Positions 7,846 through 15,975 of a stretch of 45,539 nt of DNA are shown one piece after another; position 1 is the stretch's first letter; each line of letters begins with the position of its first letter. Below the pieces are notes generated by a model. It was not told where the DNA came from and did not search any database. It saw nothing but the letters and a program-made list of their open reading frames with translations. Made by a program: the position numbers and the translations under genes. Source of the DNA: an uncultured Muribaculaceae bacterium (GTDB lineage Bacteria > Bacteroidota > Bacteroidia > Bacteroidales > Muribaculaceae); assembly GCA_944321715.1 (NCBI GenBank), contig CALUMJ010000017.1, forward strand, positions 1 to 45,539. The letters run 5' to 3'.

Positions 7846-8286
7846 ATGAATAACGAAATTACGTCCGAGAAACAACGGCTGCTTGACGAGCGATACTTAA
7901 GAATGGCTATCATTTGGGCCGAAAATTCCTATTGCATACGCCGCAAAGTTGGGGCACTGATTGTAAAGGACAACATGATTATTTCTGACGGTTACAACGG
8001 TACACCGTCGGGATTTGAAAATGTGTGCGAGGACGAAAACGGCATGACCAAGCCCTACGTCCTACATGCCGAAGCCAACGCCATCACCAAAGTGGCACGC
8101 AGCAACAATAGCAGCGAAGGTGCGACCCTCTACATCACCGACGCTCCATGCATCGAATGCGCCAAGCTAATCATACAAGCCGGAATACGCCGAATTGTTT
8201 ACACCAAGTCATACCGCCTCGACGACGGGCTGAAACTCCTCGAACGTGCCGGAATAGAATGCGTAAAACTACAAATAAACCAATAA
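7846..8286 (+). CDS. Deoxycytidylate (dCMP) deaminase family protein
   Basis: 146 residues. The zinc-dependent deaminase core is complete: His74-Ala-Glu76 (HAEANAI) supplies one zinc ligand and the proton shuttle, and Pro101-Cys102-Ile-Glu-Cys105 gives the two cysteine ligands. The NGTPSGFENV and CEDENG segments are typical of dCMP deaminase / ComE operon protein 2. The reaction turns dCMP into dUMP, feeding dTMP synthesis. It is the first gene of a plus-strand run; the S41 protease gene follows after 21 bp, an arrangement I recall from other Bacteroidales. Family membership is sure; substrate (dCMP) is likely. Confidence 0.92.
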   Translation: MNNEITSEKQRLLDERYLRMAIIWAENSYCIRRKVGALIVKDNMIISDGYNGTPSGFENVCEDENGMTKPYVLHAEANAITKVARSNNSSEGATLYITDAPCIECAKLIIQAGIRRIVYTKSYRLDDGLKLLERAGIECVKLQINQ

Positions 8287-8307
8287 CAGCCCTACACACA
8301 ACACTTT

Positions 8308-9951
8308 ATGAAATATAAAGACCCATACGTGTGGATTCCACTTGCCATTTCAATAGCCGTCATCGGTGGCATGTTGCTCGGCGGCATGTTCACGGGCAAG
8401 CCCTACGTCGCCGACTATGACCGGAAATTGAACACCATACTCAACCTTGTCGCCGACGATTATGTCGATACTGTCACCATCAGCGAGCTGGTTGAAAAGG
8501 CCGTGCCGAAAATCCTCACCGACCTCGACCCACACACAATCTATATCCCCGCCAAAGACCTCACTGCCGTCAACGACGAACTCGAAGGGAGCTTCAGCGG
8601 AATCGGCATCACGTTTGCCATATTCGACGACACCATCAGGGTGACGCAAGTGCTGCAAGGTGGCCCGTCAGAAAAAGCCGGGTTGAAAGCAGGCGACAGG
8701 ATTGTAACAATCGACGACTCAACCTTTGTCGGTTCGGGGCTCAACCTCAACGACGTGCGCGACAAGCACCTGAAAGGCACTAAAAACACCACCGTGAAAC
8801 TCGGCATCAAGCGAGGCAACGCCCAGCAATTGAGTTCTTATTTAGTAACGCGAGGCGATGTGCCTGTGAAATCGGTCGATGTAGCCTACATGGTCGATAA
8901 AACCACCGGTTACGTCAAAGTTGACCGCTTCGGGCGCACGACATACGACGAATTTCTCAACGCCCTGATTTTGCTTAAAAGCAAAGGAGCCACCAAGTAT
9001 ATAATCGACTTGCGCGGCAACGCCGGAGGATACATGGAGATGGCCATATTGATGGCAAACGAATTCCTCCCGCCCAACCAACTGATAGTTTTCACCAAAG
9101 GCCGCGAAAAGCGCAACGACACCGAAGTGTGGAGCGATGGCAACGGCTCATTCCAGAACGACGAAATAGTGGTGCTGCTTGACGAATACTCGGCAAGCGC
9201 AAGCGAGATTTTCGCCGGAGCAATACAAGACAATGACCGCGGACTCATCATCGGCCGACGCTCTTTCGGCAAGGGGTTGGTGCAACGCCAATTCACGCTG
9301 CCCGACAGCAGCGCAATCAGAATGACAATCTCGCGCTACTACACACCGTCGGGACGCTGCATACAGAAAGACTACAAGCATGGCGAAGACCAGTATAACC
9401 AAGAGCTGCTCGACCGTTACAGCCACGGTGAACTTTACAGCCAGGACAGCATACGCATCGACACCACGCAGATTTTCGTCACCGCACACGGACGCAAGGT
9501 GTATGGCGGTGGCGGCATAATCCCCGACATATTTGTGCCTAACGACACCACTGGCATCACATCATACTACCTGAAAGCTGCAAATGCCGGAATGTTGCAA
9601 AAGTTTGCATACAAATTTGCCGACAAAAACCGCGACAAATTAGTTGCCACTGGCGACTACCAGCGAATGTTGCGCCTGCTGCCAAGCGACGAGATGCTGC
9701 TAAACGACTTTGTATATTATGCTTCGCGCAACGGCGTTCCTGCCCGGTGGTATTACATCAACATATCGCGCGAGCTAATCACCACGCAACTTAAAGCACT
9801 CATCGCGCAATACATATTCGGCGACGAAGCGTTCTACCCCATATTCAACGAAGACGACAACAACATTGCCGCCGCACTAAAGGCATTCAAGCAGCATCAA
9901 GCCGAATTTCCCATAACACCCGAGAGTGACAATGGAAAAAAAGGAAATTAG
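8308..9951 (+). CDS. S41 family C-terminal processing peptidase (CtpA-like)
   Basis: 547 residues. An N-terminal membrane anchor (about 8-30) puts the enzyme in the periplasm. A PDZ domain follows (GIGITFAIFDDTIRVTQV, GPSEKAGLKAGDRIVTIDD, about 95-180), then the tail-specific protease domain with IDLRGNAGGYMEMAI, the serine motif SASASEIF (about 294-301) and the lysine motif FGKGLVQ (near 321). It cleaves extracytoplasmic proteins at their C-termini; the target is unknown. The C-terminal ~200 residues are longer than in minimal CtpA. Its 3' end overlaps the next gene by 20 bp. Confidence 0.93.
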   Translation: MKYKDPYVWIPLAISIAVIGGMLLGGMFTGKPYVADYDRKLNTILNLVADDYVDTVTISELVEKAVPKILTDLDPHTIYIPAKDLTAVNDELEGSFSGIGITFAIFDDTIRVTQVLQGGPSEKAGLKAGDRIVTIDDSTFVGSGLNLNDVRDKHLKGTKNTTVKLGIKRGNAQQLSSYLVTRGDVPVKSVDVAYMVDKTTGYVKVDRFGRTTYDEFLNALILLKSKGATKYIIDLRGNAGGYMEMAILMANEFLPPNQLIVFTKGREKRNDTEVWSDGNGSFQNDEIVVLLDEYSASASEIFAGAIQDNDRGLIIGRRSFGKGLVQRQFTLPDSSAIRMTISRYYTPSGRCIQKDYKHGEDQYNQELLDRYSHGELYSQDSIRIDTTQIFVTAHGRKVYGGGGIIPDIFVPNDTTGITSYYLKAANAGMLQKFAYKFADKNRDKLVATGDYQRMLRLLPSDEMLLNDFVYYASRNGVPARWYYINISRELITTQLKALIAQYIFGDEAFYPIFNEDDNNIAAALKAFKQHQAEFPITPESDNGKKGN

Positions 9952-10495
9952 GAGCATCATACGCAGCCTGAAACGAAACATAATTCCAAGCATCAACGAC
10001 ATTTCCACCTTGGAACACAACTTGTTTTCCAAGGTGGAAATGCTACAGCCGTTCCAGCTCAGCCGCAACATACTGATGTACCACTCGCTCGACGACGAAT
10101 TCCCCACAACAATGACACTCGACCGATGGGCTGCAATGGGCAAAAATATATTCCTGCCTCGCGTGAATGGCGACCACTTGGATATAGCACGTTACAACCC
10201 CGATAAAACCGGAATCGGAGCCTACGGCATCGTCGAGCCATCAAGTGCCAACGAAACAGCCGACGCAAGCATGATTGACATCATCATAGTGCCTGCAATG
10301 GCTTTTGACACCAATGGCAACAGGCTCGGGCGAGGCAAGGGTTTCTACGACAGGCTATTCGCTTTGACACATGCCGTGCGCATAGGCGTGTGTTTCGACT
10401 TCCAATTGGTTGATTGCCTCCCCACCGAGCCGCACGACGTGCCAATGCACGCCATCGTCACTCCAACCACGACAATAACCACACAATATATATAA
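9932..10495 (+). CDS. 5-formyltetrahydrofolate cyclo-ligase
   Basis: 187 residues from the ATG at 9932; a GTG two codons earlier is possible. It converts 5-formyl-THF to 5,10-methenyl-THF with ATP. Family features are MYHSLDDEFPT, KNIFLPRV, DIIIVPAMAFDTNGNRLGRG and KGFYDR (the ATP/Mg loop), then VPMHAIVTP at the end. It overlaps the S41 gene, so translation is probably coupled. Oddly, codons for STLEHNLFSKVE lie in a 43-bp near-perfect palindrome (10000-10042) that is not needed for the protein. Confidence 0.92.
   Translation: MEKKEIRSIIRSLKRNIIPSINDISTLEHNLFSKVEMLQPFQLSRNILMYHSLDDEFPTTMTLDRWAAMGKNIFLPRVNGDHLDIARYNPDKTGIGAYGIVEPSSANETADASMIDIIIVPAMAFDTNGNRLGRGKGFYDRLFALTHAVRIGVCFDFQLVDCLPTEPHDVPMHAIVTPTTTITTQYI
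10000..10042. repeat. 43-bp palindrome inside the cyclo-ligase gene
   Basis: CATTTCCACCTTGGAA (10000-10015) pairs exactly with TTCCAAGGTGGAAATG (10027-10042). The 11-nt centre is itself palindromic apart from one mismatch pair, so the symmetry is almost complete. It would give a strong hairpin early in the mRNA. Confidence 0.85.
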
Positions 10496-10499
10496 CCAC

Positions 10500-11192
10500 A
10501 TGGCTTTAATCGACAAATACAGCAAATTATCTGATGTCATACTCGAAGACCCGTCGGTGATTACAATCCTCAACCGATTCAATATCTTCCTCGGCGTGGG
10601 CGACAAGACTGTTGAACAAGCCTGTGCCGAAAAAAAGCTCGACACCGACTTCTTCACGATTATCCTCAACACATTTTCAAACGAGGAATATTTCCCCGAA
10701 AAGTTGTTCAAAAACTTCGATGTGAAAATCATCATCGACTACCTTAATTGCACCAACAACTACTACCGCCAATTCATCATTCCCAACATCGAAAGCCACT
10801 TCAACCTGCTGCTGCAACGCAGCGAGGACGACAATACCAACCTCGAACTGCTGCATAAGTTCTTCTTGGAAGTGAAAACCGAGCTACAAGGGCGCATCAA
10901 CTCCGACAGCTCCACGCTGTTTCCCGAAATTATCAGACTCGACAATGCCGCCAGCAACCGGCCGTGCGGCATCGATGTACCTGTGGGCAACGTGGAAACG
11001 AACGATGCCATCGAGGACAAAATCGACGACTTAGTGAACATGTTCGTGATACACCTGACAGGGAAATATGACACCAACCTGTGTATCGCCGTCTTGTTTG
11101 CAATCATCAGCCTGAAAAAAGACCTTTGCCAGAACAACAGGATACGCAACCGCATCTTGATGCCAATTTTCAACTTTTTGAAAAATGCATAG
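10500..11192 (+). CDS. ScdA/RIC-like helical protein, hemerythrin-like, ligands degenerate
   Basis: 230 residues. The N-terminal ~60 residues resemble the ScdA/YtfE N-terminal domain (EDPSVITILNRFNIFLGVGD, KTVEQACAEKKLD). The next part has the helix pattern of the di-iron hemerythrin-like domain (IPNIESHFNLLL, LELLHKFFLEVKTELQG, LFPEI), but the usual H-x-x-x-E ligands are mostly replaced: RINSDSS stands where an H-I-x-x-E-E pattern is expected. Iron binding is therefore doubtful. The stop overlaps the next gene, a LuxR-type regulator, by 8 bp, suggesting a functional pair, perhaps a sensor with its regulator. The similarity is my reading from memory and the function is not established. Confidence 0.6.
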   Translation: MALIDKYSKLSDVILEDPSVITILNRFNIFLGVGDKTVEQACAEKKLDTDFFTIILNTFSNEEYFPEKLFKNFDVKIIIDYLNCTNNYYRQFIIPNIESHFNLLLQRSEDDNTNLELLHKFFLEVKTELQGRINSDSSTLFPEIIRLDNAASNRPCGIDVPVGNVETNDAIEDKIDDLVNMFVIHLTGKYDTNLCIAVLFAIISLKKDLCQNNRIRNRILMPIFNFLKNA

Positions 11193-11733
11193 ACTGTCAG
11201 CACTAATCTTAACAACCGACACGTTACGCGCATTGGGGCTGAAACACCTGCTCGAAAGCCTGTTCGACACCGATACGCACATCGCACCCCAAGCGGCACA
11301 GTCGCTCGCCGACGAGGTGGAACGATGCGACATAATATTTGCCGACGGACACAGCTGCATATCGTGCCTCGACTTGCTCATTCCCAAAAAAGCCAAGACA
11401 GTCCTGCTAACGAGCAATAGTGCCGACAAGCAGCACATAGACTCGTGGCTGCACATCGATGCCAGCACCGACAGCGACCACATAGTGGAACAAATCACCT
11501 CAATCTTGAAGCATATCAAGCGCAACAGCATGGAGCGCATGGAGCTGTCGGCGCGCGAAACCGACGTGCTGCGACTCGTGGCGCAAGGAATGACCAACAA
11601 GGAAATAGCCGACAACCTCAACATAAGCATCAACACAGTGCTCTCGCACCGCAAGAATATATCGGCCAAATTAGGCATAAAAAGCGTGTCGGGACTGTGT
11701 GTGTATGCAATGATGAATGGAATTATCAACTAA
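11185..11733 (+). CDS. LuxR/NarL-type DNA-binding response regulator-like protein
   Basis: 182 residues. The C-terminal ~65 residues are a clear LuxR-type helix-turn-helix (ELSARETDVLRLVAQGMTNK, EIADNLNISINTVLSHRKNI, SAKLGIKS). The N-terminal ~110 residues have receiver-like strands (SALILTTD, CDIIFADGH, KTVLLTSN), but the acidic pocket and phospho-Asp are not in canonical form, so control by phosphorylation is doubtful. The gene overlaps the ScdA-like gene by 8 bp and precedes the M16 peptidase gene by 14 bp. It may respond to the state of its partner; targets are unknown. Confidence 0.85.
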   Translation: MHRLSALILTTDTLRALGLKHLLESLFDTDTHIAPQAAQSLADEVERCDIIFADGHSCISCLDLLIPKKAKTVLLTSNSADKQHIDSWLHIDASTDSDHIVEQITSILKHIKRNSMERMELSARETDVLRLVAQGMTNKEIADNLNISINTVLSHRKNISAKLGIKSVSGLCVYAMMNGIIN

Positions 11734-11747
11734 ACATTTATATATAT

Positions 11748-14552
11748 ATGTACAAGTTAAAGTATTATTTCACTCTCTTGCTCGCAGCACTGTGCTGCAC
11801 GGCCGCATACGCTGCTGCCGACGAGCAATTTCCCATCGACACAGCCATCAGGCACGGAGTGCTGCCAAACGGGCTGACATATTATGTGATGCATAACGAG
11901 GAGCCTAAAAACCGCGCCGAGTTCCACATCGCTCAAAAAGTGGGGTCAATCCTCGAAGAAGAAAACCAGCGCGGGCTGGCCCACTTCCTCGAACACATGG
12001 CATTCAACGGCACCAAGCACTTCCCCGGCAAAACCATGCTCGAATACCTGCAAAACAATGGCATGCGATTCGGTGCCGACATCAACGCCTACACGGGATT
12101 CGACGAAACGGTTTACCGCGTGTCGAACGTTCCCACCGACAACGAGGCTCTGCTCGACTCCACGCTGCTCATCCTATATGACTGGGCTTGCGGCATCTCG
12201 CTCGACGGCGAGGAAATCGACAAGGAACGAGGCGTAATCCAAGAAGAATGGCGCTCGCGCAACGATGCCACTTGGCGCATGTACGAAGCCGTAGTGCCAG
12301 CAATTTTCCACGACAGCCGCTATGCCGACCGCATGCCCATCGGCACTATGGACGTGGTGATGAACTTCAAGCATGACGAGCTGCGCGACTACTACCACCG
12401 CTGGTACCGCCCCGACCAACAGGGCATAATCGTCGTCGGCGACTTTGACGCCGATGCGATGGAAAAGAAGGTCATAGACCTGTTCGGCCAAATCAAGATG
12501 CCCGAGAATGCCCCTGAACGCACTTACTTCCCCGTTCCCGACCACAAGGGCATCGATTATGCCATGCACGCCGACCCCGAAGCATCGATGACGCTCATTT
12601 ACCTGTTTTTCCAGCACCCACAAGTGCCTCGCAACGACAGGAACACACGTGCCTACTTGCGCCGCGACATAGTGAACATACTCAGCACAACCATGCTCTA
12701 TGCCCGTTTCAACGAGTTGGCCCAGAATCCCGAAGCTCCTTTCAGCTATGCAGTGGGGCAAGATGCACAATTCTTCATATCGGCCACCAAAGATGCCTAC
12801 ACATTGATAGCTATGGCAAAAGAGGGGAAAAACATCGAAGCATTCCAGGCTTTGCTCACCGAAGCGCAACGCCTCAACCTGCACGGGTTCACCGCCGGCG
12901 AGCTTGAACGAGCAAAAGCCGACGTGAAAGCCGCTTTGGAGAAAAACTATGCCGAACGCGACAACCGCAAGAGCCAAGCCTTGGCCGAAAGCATCATCAA
13001 CACGTTCACCAAGGGTGGCTACATGCCCGGTATCGAAATCGAAACGCAAGAAGCCCTGCAAATGCTCCCGACAATCACTGTCGATGAGGTTTCTAAGTTC
13101 ATCGAAGATGCAATCTCCGAGGACAACGTGAGCCTAATCATCTCGGGGCCGCAGAAAGAGGGCATATCCTACCCCTCCAAGGAGGAAATCACGGCAACGT
13201 TCGACGCAGTGCTGTCGCAAGATATCCCGGCATACGTCGATGAAACTCTGTCGCAACCGCTCATTTCAAGCCTTGCCCCGGCCGGCAAAATCGTCAAAGA
13301 AAGCCGCGACGAGGCATTGGGAGTGACCACCTGGACCCTGTCGAACGGCGCAACGGTGCACCTGATGCCCACCGATTTCAAAAACGACGAAATCAACATG
13401 AGTGCCGTCAGCATCGGCGGATTGTGGAGCTATGGCGGACAGTCGTCGCCCGAAATAAAGTTGATGTCGGATGTCATCGGTGCAAGCGCATTAGGCAACT
13501 TCACACAGACCGACCTCGACAAATACCTTGCCGGGAAATATGTTTCGCTCGGCTTCAATCTTAATTCCGAAACCGAGAACATCTCGGGCAACTGCGTGAA
13601 AAAAGACTTGGAAACAATGTTGCAAATCAACTACGAGATGTTTACCGACGTCAACAAAGACCAGCAGGCTTTCGATGCGCTCAAGAGCCGCCTCAAGTCG
13701 CAAATCTCGTTGATGAAAAACAATCCGTCCTACATCTTCAGGGATTCAATCTACGCCACGTTATATGCCCACAACCCGCTGCTCAAGAGCATAACTACCG
13801 ACGACCTCGAAGCTCTCGACTATGACAAGTGCCTCGCACTCTACCGCCAGCGCATGGCCGATGCCGGCGACTTCACATTCTCGTTCGTGGGCAGTTTCGA
13901 CATCGACAGCATCAGGCCACTCGTGGAGAAATACATCGCCTCGCTGCCCGACAACGGCAACCGCGAGAAAATCTCCTACACCATAGAATGCACCGACGGC
14001 AACGTGGCCAACTACTTCGACCGCGCAATGATGTCGCCTAAGACCAGCGTGTATGCCAACTTCACTGGCGATATGCCCTACTCGGTAGAGAACGACCTCA
14101 TGATTAACATGCTTGGCGACATTATGAGAATCCGATACACCGAGTCGCTGCGCGAGGAAGAAGGTGGCACATACGGCGCAGGGGTCGATGCCCACCTGTC
14201 GATGTTCAACGGCGAATGGACCATTTCCTACCAGTTTGCCACAAACGCACAGCAGCGCGACAAGCTCATCGAAATCGCCGACAAGGAGCTCGCCAACGTC
14301 ATCAACAACGGTGCCAGCGAAGCTGACTTCAACAAAGTGAAAGAAGCTGCCATCAAGCAGCACGAGAATAACTTGCGCACCAACGGCTACTGGATGTCGG
14401 TACTCAACGACCTTGCCTTGGGCAAAGACAGCTACACCGGCTTCGAGGAGAAGCTGCGCAACCTGTCGTTAGACGAGTTCAACGCCTTTATCAAGAAATT
14501 AGACATCACCACAAACCACGCCACCGTGGTAATGACCGGCGTTGCAAAATAA
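11748..14552 (+). CDS. M16 family zinc metallopeptidase (insulinase-like)
   Basis: 934 residues from the ATG at 11748; the open frame extends upstream, but that part is the shadow of the regulator gene. The signal peptide is MYKLKYYFTLLLAALCCTAA. The inverted zinc motif is complete: His79-Phe-Leu-Glu-His83 (GLAHFLEHMAFNGT), with the distal ligand Glu near 160 (DKERGVIQEEW). Two tandem M16 halves are present: an active N-terminal half and an inactive C-terminal half with a conserved tyrosine/glycine stretch (EEEGGTYGAGVDAH). It probably degrades or processes periplasmic peptides. It is the last gene of the plus-strand run and is followed by a strong stem-loop. Confidence 0.93.
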   Translation: MYKLKYYFTLLLAALCCTAAYAAADEQFPIDTAIRHGVLPNGLTYYVMHNEEPKNRAEFHIAQKVGSILEEENQRGLAHFLEHMAFNGTKHFPGKTMLEYLQNNGMRFGADINAYTGFDETVYRVSNVPTDNEALLDSTLLILYDWACGISLDGEEIDKERGVIQEEWRSRNDATWRMYEAVVPAIFHDSRYADRMPIGTMDVVMNFKHDELRDYYHRWYRPDQQGIIVVGDFDADAMEKKVIDLFGQIKMPENAPERTYFPVPDHKGIDYAMHADPEASMTLIYLFFQHPQVPRNDRNTRAYLRRDIVNILSTTMLYARFNELAQNPEAPFSYAVGQDAQFFISATKDAYTLIAMAKEGKNIEAFQALLTEAQRLNLHGFTAGELERAKADVKAALEKNYAERDNRKSQALAESIINTFTKGGYMPGIEIETQEALQMLPTITVDEVSKFIEDAISEDNVSLIISGPQKEGISYPSKEEITATFDAVLSQDIPAYVDETLSQPLISSLAPAGKIVKESRDEALGVTTWTLSNGATVHLMPTDFKNDEINMSAVSIGGLWSYGGQSSPEIKLMSDVIGASALGNFTQTDLDKYLAGKYVSLGFNLNSETENISGNCVKKDLETMLQINYEMFTDVNKDQQAFDALKSRLKSQISLMKNNPSYIFRDSIYATLYAHNPLLKSITTDDLEALDYDKCLALYRQRMADAGDFTFSFVGSFDIDSIRPLVEKYIASLPDNGNREKISYTIECTDGNVANYFDRAMMSPKTSVYANFTGDMPYSVENDLMINMLGDIMRIRYTESLREEEGGTYGAGVDAHLSMFNGEWTISYQFATNAQQRDKLIEIADKELANVINNGASEADFNKVKEAAIKQHENNLRTNGYWMSVLNDLALGKDSYTGFEEKLRNLSLDEFNAFIKKLDITTNHATVVMTGVAK

Positions 14553-14579
14553 TACAACGCAACAACACTCACATACAGC

Positions 14580-14611
14580 AAGGAGCCGCGCCCAGAGTGA
14601 CGCGGCTCCTT
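14580..14611 (+). terminator. Stem-loop terminator after the M16 peptidase gene
   Basis: A perfect 11-bp stem AAGGAGCCGCG / CGCGGCTCCTT with a 10-nt loop begins 28 bp after the stop codon. The T-run is weak (TTGTTACTTTG). It probably ends the six-gene plus-strand unit. Confidence 0.7.
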
Positions 14612-14773
14612 GTTACTTTGTAGTCACACAGGGCTGTGTCATAATTGCAATATTCCCAGTATAATAACCGATTTAGGCCAAACACAAACAACCATTTTTT
14701 CACACCTAAATAGTCGTTTTTCCTGCATCTTATAACAATTCTATAACAAAACGCAATTTTCTGTCACATTTTT

Positions 14774-14804
14774 TTTGCATTCAAGAAAATCTACACTACA
14801 TTTG
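14774..14804 (+). promoter_or_regulatory. Bacteroidota-type promoter
   Basis: TTTG at 14774-14777, a 19-nt spacer and TACATTTG at 14797-14804 match the consensus exactly. It drives the small lipoprotein gene at 14863 and the barrel protein gene at 14965, with a leader of roughly 50 nt. Confidence 0.8.
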
Positions 14805-14862
14805 AACCGTAGTTAAGAGGTTTTATCTCTTAATTATTTGTTTAATTTAAATTTTAAAACTC

Positions 14863-14958
14863 ATGAAAGGACTAAAGACAATCAGCCTTGTGTCAATCAC
14901 ACTGGCATTATTCTCTTGCAATGAGGGTAATTATGACATGATAAAACCTAACAATTAA
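14863..14958 (+). CDS. Tiny lipoprotein, 31 residues
   Basis: The frame MKGLKTISLVSITLALFSCN, then a short polar tail ending KPNN, is short but looks real. It has lysines, a hydrophobic core and the lipobox LFSC, so the mature peptide would be a lipid-anchored dodecapeptide-sized tail. It follows a consensus promoter by about 58 bp and ends 6 bp before the next gene, so the two are cotranscribed. The role is unknown; it may be a partner of the outer-membrane barrel, or a small leader-like lipoprotein. It is too short for most gene callers. Confidence 0.6.
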   Translation: MKGLKTISLVSITLALFSCNEGNYDMIKPNN

Positions 14959-14964
14959 TAATAT

Positions 14965-15561
14965 ATGATTATGAAACGGATTCTGACTTTTGTGCTTGTC
15001 ATTGTGGCAGGGCTTTCGGTGGCTGTGGCGCAGCGCAGCAACCATTTCACGGTTGACTTGAATTTCAACAAGTCAATCAAGGGCGATGATGGATATGAAC
15101 AGAAACAACTCGACTTCTGGGGCATAGCTGTAACAGGCGGCTACAGGTTCTACTTAGTCAAGGGGCTGTACGTAACACCCGAAGTGACACTATATTATGA
15201 AAACCATCGACATGAACACACTTATGTGTATATCAATGGAAAACCTGGTGTGTCATATACCGATGCCGATGAACGCAACAGGACGAGCGAAGCTGGCATT
15301 GGACTCGGCGGTATGCTCGGCTGCAACCTTATATGCAGCGACATCCATAGCATCGACATTTTCACCGGGCCATATTTCGACTGCTCATTTGTGCAAAAAG
15401 ATGACCTTATCAACCACCCATCGTGCAAATGGCGGTTTGGCGCAGCATTCACATTCTCGCGCATCTACATCAAGGGGGCATTCGACCTGTCGCTGACCAA
15501 CCTGATGGACAACATCGGCGAGTCCAACTCGTTCACCGTGGGTATCGGCTACCATTTCTGA
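14965..15561 (+). CDS. Outer-membrane beta-barrel protein, small
   Basis: 198 residues; the start is the ATG at 14965 or the one two codons later. The signal peptide is MKRILTFVLVIVAGLSVAVA-Q. The mature part alternates polar and hydrophobic residues as in an eight-stranded barrel, with strands such as HFTVDLNFNKS, FWGIAVTGGYRFYLV, GLYVTPEVTLYYE and IYIKGAFDLSLTNL. It ends in phenylalanine (FTVGIGYHF), the usual signal for barrel insertion. The function is unknown; it is of the OmpA-barrel / porin-like family type. It is cotranscribed with the tiny lipoprotein. Confidence 0.85.
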   Translation: MIMKRILTFVLVIVAGLSVAVAQRSNHFTVDLNFNKSIKGDDGYEQKQLDFWGIAVTGGYRFYLVKGLYVTPEVTLYYENHRHEHTYVYINGKPGVSYTDADERNRTSEAGIGLGGMLGCNLICSDIHSIDIFTGPYFDCSFVQKDDLINHPSCKWRFGAAFTFSRIYIKGAFDLSLTNLMDNIGESNSFTVGIGYHF

Positions 15562-15622
15562 ACCAGCACCGAAATAAAACCAGGCTATTGTAACACTGCT
15601 TACATTTATTATGTATGTTGTA

Positions 15623-15694
15623 GAGCCGTCATACCATGGCGGCTCGTTACTGTCACATTTACAGTATATTACGACTGCATTCGAGCTGTCATCG
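15623..15694 (+). repeat. Hairpin plus 48-mer satellite module
   Basis: The hairpin GAGCCGTCATACCATGGC (stem GAGCCGTCAT / ATGGCGGCTC) is followed by CGTTACTGTCACATTTACAG and the rest of a ~50-bp block ending TGTCATCG. The block recurs at 19154-19203 and, reversed, at 7535-7584. The module ends two bases before a family A element. Confidence 0.7.
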
Positions 15695-15696
15695 GA

Positions 15697-15868
15697 GGCG
15701 TATCAAAATGCAAATTTGTGCAATTTTGTAGGGACGCACGGCTCGTGCGTCCGCTGCGCAATTAGGCGTATATTTTATTGATTTACAGACGATTAATCGA
15801 ATCTTGTGGCACTCGGACGCACGGGCCGTGCGTCCCTACGAGGTGGGTCATGCCAATTTTGATACACT
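15697..15868 (+). repeat. Family A foldback repeat, copy 5
   Basis: The left end is GGCGTATCAAAATGC and the right end CAATTTTGATACACT. Arms GTAGGGACGCACGGCTCG and CGGGCCGTGCGTCCCTACG pair. It lies between convergent genes. After it, a second right-end-like fragment (GCAATTATGATACACCCTCG, about 15893-15912) and a hairpin GAGCCGCCATGATATGGCGG (15922-15941) fill the gap. Confidence 0.9.
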
Positions 15869-15975
15869 CTCTACAACAAAATAAATGTATTTGCAATTAT
15901 GATACACCCTCGAAATAATACGAGCCGCCATGATATGGCGGCCCGCATTATATTACATTTATCCTTGTTTGCCCG

